Under the pieces are notes generated by a model that made no database searches, was not told the origin of the DNA, and saw only the letters and a program-made list of their open reading frames with translations. A program made the position numbers and the translations under genes. A DNA stretch of 64,000 nucleotides, taken from NCBI RefSeq assembly GCF_937616625.2, contig NC_065570.1:39563665-39627664 (forward strand), in the 5' to 3' direction. Positions 57,926 to 64,000 of the stretch are shown piece by piece; the stretch's first letter is position 1; each line of letters opens with the position of its first letter. This stretch comes from Mercurialis annua (lineage: Eukaryota > Streptophyta > Magnoliopsida > Malpighiales > Euphorbiaceae).

Positions 57926-59405
57926 AAGAATAATTAAGCCTTATAGGTGTATCAAGTAAATGGAATTAAGCTAATTGCATCTGGGTAATTTTTAAAAACT
58001 TTCAGTTTTTGGAAATTGGATAGGGATTTTGGAAATTAGGGTTTGGATTGAGAACTTCATGAAGATTTTAAAAATCTAGATTGAAAACCGGAGATTTGGA
58101 TTTATATCAAAAGAGTGATTTTGTACATGCTGGATTTTGAAAAATGGGCTTTGAGCCCTTACATTGATATGTCTTAAAACATAAGCATTATATTGGATGT
58201 TTCCTTAGAGGGAAGGGACTAGGCTGGATTGCATATGGGCTGAGTCGAAGGGTACGGTAGTAACCGGCTTAGGTCCCCACAGTAAATATACATTTGATGG
58301 GTCTTCTTAATCCCAACTACAAGCAACCGAGGTACGAGTCTGTGAGTGATACTACTCCGTATAAGACACCCTGGGCATTGTAGTTTAATACTAATATGTG
58401 AAATCAACTATGAGCATCGTAACTAATAAAAGGGACCCCTAGAGTATAAGATGAGAAGAGAAATTCAAATGCAACGCAACAAGTGTTGGATATGTCTTAT
58501 AAATCGATAAGATATATAAGCCACAAGTCCGTGATCATGTCCAACGAAAATAGTTTAAAAACATTTTTTGGTTGCTTATGTTTAAAGAAGTTTTGATTAT
58601 TCCTTAGTAGAGTCGCCATTATGAGCGGAGTGTCGAGCTTGCCCAGACTTATGGCAATCTATATCTTGTTTAGTGTGAAAAATATTGTCGCCACCTAACT
58701 TGGCAAGAAAATACCTTTTCTACCGACTAGACAATCTCACGCGCCTATAGATGAGATGTTGTGCATCGGAACAAAAGATTCGGGTTTGTGGACGCGACCA
58801 ACTCGTGTACTTGACTTACTGATTTTATCGATTTATCAGGAATATCCCATTGAGAAATCATCTCATCAAAACAAGGCAGCCTGAAAAAATAAAGTGCTAG
58901 AAAGTAAATGGATGGAAAGAAAAGTACAGGAAAATAGAGTGCAAAAACATAAACATGCGTTACATTCATGACTCGCATATGACTCAATTTGGCCTGGCAT
59001 GGTGGACAAGTAGCAAGTACTCCTAAACAAGTATCTAACCAAAGGATTTTTAACATGTAACAGAAAAAAGGTGAATTTTATTCCAATCACATGCATAAAA
59101 CCTAACTAGATGTAAAAGTTAAATTGATTTTAGATTTACTATCTTGGATACCTATACAACCATTAATTACAGTTTTCATGATAGTCCTTGGATTTCTATG
59201 TTATTTGATTAGTTTATAGCTAGATTAACGTGATTATCTGATTAATCCTATCAATGATGGATTAGAACGTACATTCAAAGCAAGAAACATTATTTACATA
59301 TCCAAGTGACAATTGATATACATACAAGGCTAGAGATACTTTTAAACCTTATTTTAAATTGTTTGATGGTTTTCTGTCGTTTGTCTATTAATACAGCCAG
59401 ATTCA
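57926..59405. other. Unassigned 1.5 kb
   Basis: No gene recognised. The stretch around 58605-58740 (GTAGAGTCGCCATTATGAGC and after) has the look of a gypsy LTR or untranslated region, but I cannot match it to another copy in this window. Confidence 0.3.
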
Positions 59406-60430
59406 TGTCACAACCCGAAATCTCGGATCGAGACAGGCGATATGCAATAGAGTGGTAGCTCTGAAACCAGTAATAAGCCTGAAAATCACTATAAAGTTTT
59501 AACTTTTAAACACTAAACATTTAACATTTCATGCATCTCGATATGACAACAGTTACTAAAGCACACTTAGAGGTTAAGCCTGTCATGTCATAAACATTTA
59601 CCACACAAGGTATACAATATTTCAAATATTATAAGTGTACACAAAAAAAATATTATCAGAGCGTATGCTAAACTTATAGACCGAGTCCATAGCATATAAT
59701 AAACAAACATTTCTAGTACTATTGTGGTGCTAAACTAAATAAAACATTATGTTTACATGCATATTTCAAAACAAGACTTCCGAAGAAAGAAGATGGAAGT
59801 CCACTCCAGCAAATTTCTATAAACCTGTAAAAATGTTTGGAAACGACGCGTCAGTATAAACTGAGTGAGCTTTCATAATTACTAGTGAATATTAAATGAA
59901 ATAAATCGCATGATAAACAATTTAAGCAATGAAGCTAGATACAATATCCGAATAAAACCCTAAACCTCAAAACATACATATCCCAATAAACCTCAATCAA
60001 TTTACAAAGAAGTCTGGACTGTGAACTTTGTACTGTCTTCACAGACTTTCGCTTATTATTCTACTTTATCTGGACCGTAAACTATGCACCTTCCCCTCAG
60101 ATATTCCCGTTAAGTCTACGCCGTGAGCTATGTACCGTTGCCTTAGACATATAATTAATCATTACTTATTTTTACTACGATCGTTTCTGGTGCGCACACA
60201 GTTTTATTGCCGCTCAATAGGAAGCATGTTCAATCGGATCTATAACGGTTTCAAATATTAAAAGCAATGTGCTTTAAATAAACATTTAGGAATTTAAAAT
60301 ATTATTGTATTAATATTTTAAAGTAAAATGCGAACTCACGGTCCACCATTATTTTCCAAAATAATACTCCCTTAGTGCTGCAGTTCTGACCCCGTGATTC
60401 GCGAACTCGTCGAATCTAAAAATAAATTAA
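59406..60430 (-). mobile_element. Element G: truncated gypsy LTR, 3' part
   Basis: On the plus strand it begins TGTCACAACCCG, the complement of an LTR end CGGGTTGTGACA. It carries the shared 3' module (59406-59490), an acceptor-like block (CTCACTCAG..CTGACGCG..TTTTTACAG, ending about 59825), a three-unit hairpin array (60010-60148) and a hairpin like the F hairpin (60203-60221). F-like similarity stops near 60430; no LTR start or coding interior is seen. Confidence 0.8.
60010..60148 (-). repeat. Hairpin array with covarying stems (G)
   Basis: Three units with related cores (GACTGTGAACTTTGTACTGT; GACCGTAAACTATGCACC; GCCGTGAGCTATGTACCGT). Outer stems: AAGTCTG/CAGACTT (60010-60016/60042-60048), TATCTG/CAGATA (60067-60072/60098-60103), and GTCTA/TAGAC (60114-60118/60144-60148). 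Confidence 0.85.
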
Positions 60431-60787
60431 TAAAGGCTTAATTACTCAAACAACCCTCACCATTAGTCTCTTTTTCGTTTATACATTAACCTAAGAAAAA
60501 TGTCACATATACCCTTGACGTTCTCTTTATGTTTCTACCCTAAATTTCAAAAAAAAAAGATGATTTATTGAAAACAACTAAATATAAGGGTTATTTCATA
60601 CATTTTTCTATTAAAAAAATACAAACAAATACTTCATCTTTACAAACGTTCAAATAAGTCCTAAAACTAATTAATTTTTTTAATTTAAATAAATTAAAAT
60701 AAATAAAATAATTTTTATTAATTCCAACTTATAACCGTACTCTGATTTAAAAAACCGCTAAAATTATTATTTTTTAAATTTTTTTTA

Positions 60788-60962
60788 CGGTTTTCGAGCT
60801 CCTCCTCCATGGGAGGAGCGCACTTCCTCCAATGAAGGAAAGAGCAGCGAGCTCCTTCGTCATGGAGGAAGGAGCAGGTTGTTGCTCCTTCCTCCCATGG
60901 AGGAAAGAGCGGCGAGCTCCTTTTCATGGAGGAAGGAGCAGGTCGCTGCTCCATCCTCCCAT
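60788..60962. repeat. Palindrome array GGAGGAAGGAGC/GCTCCTTCCTCC, left
   Basis: Several words such as GAGCTCCTCCTCCATGGGAG and GCTCCTTCCTCCCATGGAGG; strand-symmetric. Confidence 0.9.
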
Positions 60963-61289
60963 GGAATTGGTATCATTCGGGGCTATACCACTTCGTGTGG
61001 CATAGCATTTCTGGATTGCATAAACATGAACCATATATTTTTGGAAGGAAGCAATAATGAAAGTTAGCAACAATAGGAATTAAGGTCTGGAATTATGAAA
61101 CATTTATGTTGCAGTGTAATTAAGGTCAAGAATAAAAGATGGTCATAACAAGCACTAGTAAGAATAACACAGATACAAATGAGCTACAGCTTAAATAGTA
61201 TAAGCATTGGGCAGCAAACTGCTATATTATGGATTCAATTTTGTCCACAAGCGATCCCCACCTCAATCATAAAAAAAGAATAACATGGC

Positions 61290-61405
61290 GAGCTCCTTCC
61301 TTCCATGGAAGGAAAGAGCTCGCTGCTCCTCCTTCCATGGAAGAAAGGAGCAGATCTGCTCTTTCCTTCCATGGAAGGAAAAGAGCTCCTCCTCCATGGA
61401 GCTTA
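61290..61405. repeat. Palindrome array CTTCCATGGAAGG, right
   Basis: Four CTTCCATGGAAG-centred palindromes flanked by GAGCTC or GAGCAG words, related to the left array. Confidence 0.9.
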
Positions 61406-61760
61406 AAATTTTCAAAGAAAAAAATAAATTTTGTAGCGGATTTTTACGGTGGTAGGTCGGAATTAAGTAGTCCGAATATTTTATTTGTTTTATATAAATT
61501 TTTTTAGGGTTTTTAATTTTTTTTAAAATTACTGATAATTAATATTAAATAAATTATTATTATTAGCTGAATTTTTTTATAAAAGAAAGTATTTTTGTGT
61601 AATTTATAACATTGACGTGTAATTAGAGTATATGCTAAAAATGAAGAGAAAATATTACCATATACCCCAAAAATTGAAAATATTATATTAGTACCCAACA
61701 TAATATTTTTGGCAAAAATCCCCCTTTTTTTAATTGTTCCTTTTCAGCTCTACCCCTTTC

Positions 61761-62480
61761 AATAAGCAGTTACTAAATTAACCCTATCCTATTATTATTA
61801 TTCTGTACCTTATTACATCACATATTTTCTCTACCAACTTTTTCTTCTCCAAAAAATGATGTTCTGCTACTTTCTAACTGTTCGCCTGGAAATATTCCGG
61901 ACTTGAATCTTTGAATTTATATTCGGGATCGGCTTGAGGTTTGATACTTTAACGAACCTATGCAGATATTCACAGGGCTTGTTTGGTTAAAAACACTTAA
62001 TCACGTGATCTAAAAGTAATAATCTAGGAGCTACTAACTCAGGCGAGATTAATACCGAAAAACTACTCCTAAGTTAAAACAATCCGGAGATTGCGAGATA
62101 AAAAGCACTGGGCTTGGTTTTTGATTGATTGATTTGTTGATACAAGAATAATGAAGCTCTGAGCTATTTATAGCTCCTCCTAACCAAGATTCCTAATCTA
62201 AGTAGGACTAAAACTCTAGAAAGAAAAATACTCCTAATGAGTCACAAACTCCTAATAAGAAGAAAAGCAATAATTAAAAGGCTTTTCTTTGGGCCTGAAT
62301 CCCTCGTACGCCCACATGATGCTCCTATCCAACAATGCCCCCAACAAGCTTGAAACATTTATTTTTGGGCTTGTTCTTCTCTTAATACTTTCTTTGATAC
62401 TTCCCGGCCCAATACTGAGGCCCAAATCATCGAAAGGGGATTTTAAAGGGGTGCGCATCTATTGATCTTTCGGTACCCCT
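61761..62480. other. Intergenic sequence upstream of PMD gene
   Basis: No frame recognised. GAGCTATTTATAGCTCCTCC near 62160 is a local palindrome containing TATTTATA. A promoter for the gene below may lie here, but no convincing TATA position can be fixed. Confidence 0.35.
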
Positions 62481-62665
62481 TTTGTGCCACATCATCACCA
62501 GCTGTCCTCCACGATGTCACGCCTTAACTCCACGACCTTTCGGCTTCCTCTGATTTTCTCTTTTAAGAAAAGTACCATCTCATTTACTCATTCACCTACT
62601 CTCTCTACATTTGTCAAGCTTTCTCTCTCCTCAGCAACTCCAAGTACTCTGCTAAGTCTACTCTG

Positions 62666-62747
62666 GTAAACTCTCGTCCTCGCCTTTTTCATATCTGAAT
62701 CGCCCCTTTAATTAATCGCCTAACTAAGGTGTTTTCTTACTTTGCAG
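62666..62747 (+). other. 5'-UTR intron of the PMD gene
   Basis: Donor CTCTG/GTAAAC at 62666, acceptor TTCTTACTTTGCAG/TT ending 62747: 82 bases, T-rich, placed just before the start codon. The upstream CT-rich leader (TTTCTCTCTCCTCAGCAACT) is typical of plant 5' UTRs. Confidence 0.65.
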
Positions 62748-62752
62748 TTACC

Positions 62753-64000
62753 ATGGCTGCTCCTAATGATACCATCGCCACTCAAGTGACCGATAAGATC
62801 AACGAGATCCACACCGCAGCTCCAAACACCGATTTTCAGGTAATAATTAAAACCAATGACGATCAAGAGTGTGTTGGTCCGATTCTAGTTTCACCCAGCC
62901 ATCTATGCGAAATTGCCACTCCGTTTCACGAAGAAGTCCACCACGATTCTCACTCGCCCATCAGTCATCCATCTGGGTGAACATAATGTTCAGAAACTGG
63001 CTGACCGAGCACAAGGGTTATCAAGAATGGGTGAACCGATTAAAACCTCATTTCGGCCAACTGTGGAAAGATGTTGGAATATATGAAATGATCGGCCTCT
63101 GCAAGGCGAGCAGACCAATAGCAAAGCATTACACTATGGGTGCTTCCCTCTTCTGGTCGACCGCCGTCAACTGTTTTTGCTTCAAGTTCGGCATGATGAC
63201 CGTCACTCTTTTGGACATGGCTGCTATTCTAAACATCCCAGTTATCGGCGAACGTATCTCGCCCAACTTGGACGCAGATATCCCCATTTTCAAGTTGACG
63301 AAAGCCTAAAGGAGCTATGGTCCATTCGTCAACCTTTTTATGGGCGAAGAACCTTACAAGCCCGACACGAGAGAACACATTGCTTTCCTTGCATTTTTCG
63401 TGGCGAAATTTTTCCTTTGCACTTCATCATTCAGAGTCAAAACTGGCTGTTTTACACTCGCCGCTGTTCTGGCCGAAGGACGGAAATGCAACCTTGGCGA
63501 ATTCATGCTAGCTCACTTGTACAGAAGTATGAGCGAGATCGCTCCTCACGCCGAACAACGGGTCTTCCAATGCCCTAGTGGTCCACTATGGGTCCTTCAA
63601 TTATGGCTCGCCCTTTACTTTCCTGAGCTCTTTGAAGTCGGCCCCCATATCAAAGCCGAACTGTGCGGTTATCAATTAATTGCTGCTGGTACTCGCCTTC
63701 CCCATATCCTGGATGTTCTGGAGGTGTTCACCAACTCCGTTCGCACTTCAGAGCTATTTTGCCCGATTTTGACTTTGTAATATCCTCCATCCTGGTTGTA
63801 CCTGGCTGGGACAGCGATGATACAGAATAAGCAATGGCCGATCCCAAACGGAAACTTGGAGGCCAATATTGGGGTAGCTCCTTAAAAAGCAGAAATTTGA
63901 TCGCCGGTTTGGAGTATAACCGCAGTAGTATAAAGGCTTACTGCCCTAACTATGTGGCTCGGCAGTTCGGCTACAATCAAGGAATTCCCTGTCCTTTATT
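62753..64000 (+). pseudogene. Plant mobile domain (aminotransferase-like) protein, broken, runs off window
   Basis: ATG 62753 in a strong context (ACCATGGCT) gives MAAPNDTIATQVTDKINEIH. A frame change near 62975 leads into the plant mobile domain: MFRNWLTEHKGYQEWVNRLK, HYTMGASLFWSTAVNCF, FGMMTVTLLDMAAILNIPV, then FMAHLYRSM-type helix and GPLWVLQLWLALYFPELFEV. A TAA at 63307-63309 and a second frame change near 63770 interrupt it; CPNYVARQFGYNQGIPCPL follows near 63940-64000. PMD proteins include the MAIN/MAIL1 family and many transposon-associated copies; whether this is a host gene or a transposon-borne copy cannot be told from one end. Confidence 0.75.

Larger units (their letters stand above)
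60434..61760. other. Palindrome-rich, probably transposon-derived stretch
   Basis: A/T-rich outer parts surround two arrays of GGAGC/GCTCC and CCATGG words (60788-60962 and 61290-61405), between which lies ~330 bp of gene-like but unrecognised sequence. The layout resembles the MULE-like element at 35057, but I could not find clear terminal inverted repeats. Confidence 0.45.

Noticed and set aside
61229..61507. Open frames across the CTTCCATGGAAGG array
   Set aside because: Strand-symmetric palindromes keep frames open without coding; no domain.
60434..61760. Defined transposon with terminal inverted repeats
   Set aside because: I could not find matching inverted ends or a target duplication, so boundaries are left open.

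Overview
This is a eudicot-type plant nuclear window made almost wholly of nested transposable elements. There are no operons or bacterial signals. All the recognisable coding capacity is Ty3/gypsy gag-pol, mostly chromodomain-bearing (Tekay/Del-like chromovirus), except for a broken plant-mobile-domain (PMD) gene at the right edge and a degenerate Tat/Athila-like gag at about 56-57 kb. No rRNA or tRNA gene, CRISPR array or intact host gene was recognised.

Layout. (A) An old chromovirus runs from before base 1 to 20150. Its gag is split at 1950-13457 by a copia-type solo LTR, which is itself split by a 9.57-kb element with 2.4-2.6 kb LTRs and a non-coding interior (B, 2294-11863, target duplication ATACT), i.e. 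a LARD-like non-autonomous retrotransposon. Then come 0.6 kb of unassigned DNA and a hAT-like non-autonomous element (20754-22017). (D) A solo LTR (22024-33718, duplication TTAAT) is split by a complete chromovirus (C, 22410-31363). A gene-like fragment, a 33-bp minisatellite and a MULE-like foldback element (35057-36003) follow. (E) A second non-autonomous element (36458-55592, duplication TCTCT) has A-like LTRs and an interior without gag-pol. Its 3' LTR is split by (F), a minus-strand chromovirus (45106-54558, duplication TCTAC) whose gag-pol is one long frame broken only by stop codons. The right end holds a minus-strand gag relic, a ~51-bp tandem repeat, a truncated minus-strand LTR (G, 59406-60430), a palindrome-rich stretch and the PMD pseudogene with a 5'-UTR intron.

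What stands out. The long LTRs of different families share an architecture that the protein genes do not explain. (1) A TATA box is followed within about 50-300 nt by a good 5' splice site. Near the LTR 3' end comes a CTCAC...CTGAC...polypyrimidine-AG block, so most of each LTR looks like an intron. (2) Just upstream of that block, elements B, C, F and G carry short tandem arrays of hairpins with a conserved core and different outer stems that stay complementary, which is covariation. In B, D, F and G a single CCTATTG/CAATAGG-type hairpin lies next to the array region. (3) The last ~80 bp of the LTR form a module common to A/E, B, D, F and G. (4) Nearly every element family also has its own array of short palindromic words. 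The two non-autonomous elements, B and E, share an interior block although their LTRs come from different families. These structural signals are the best candidate for something undescribed. They are read by eye and need covariance, splice-junction and family-wide alignment tests.
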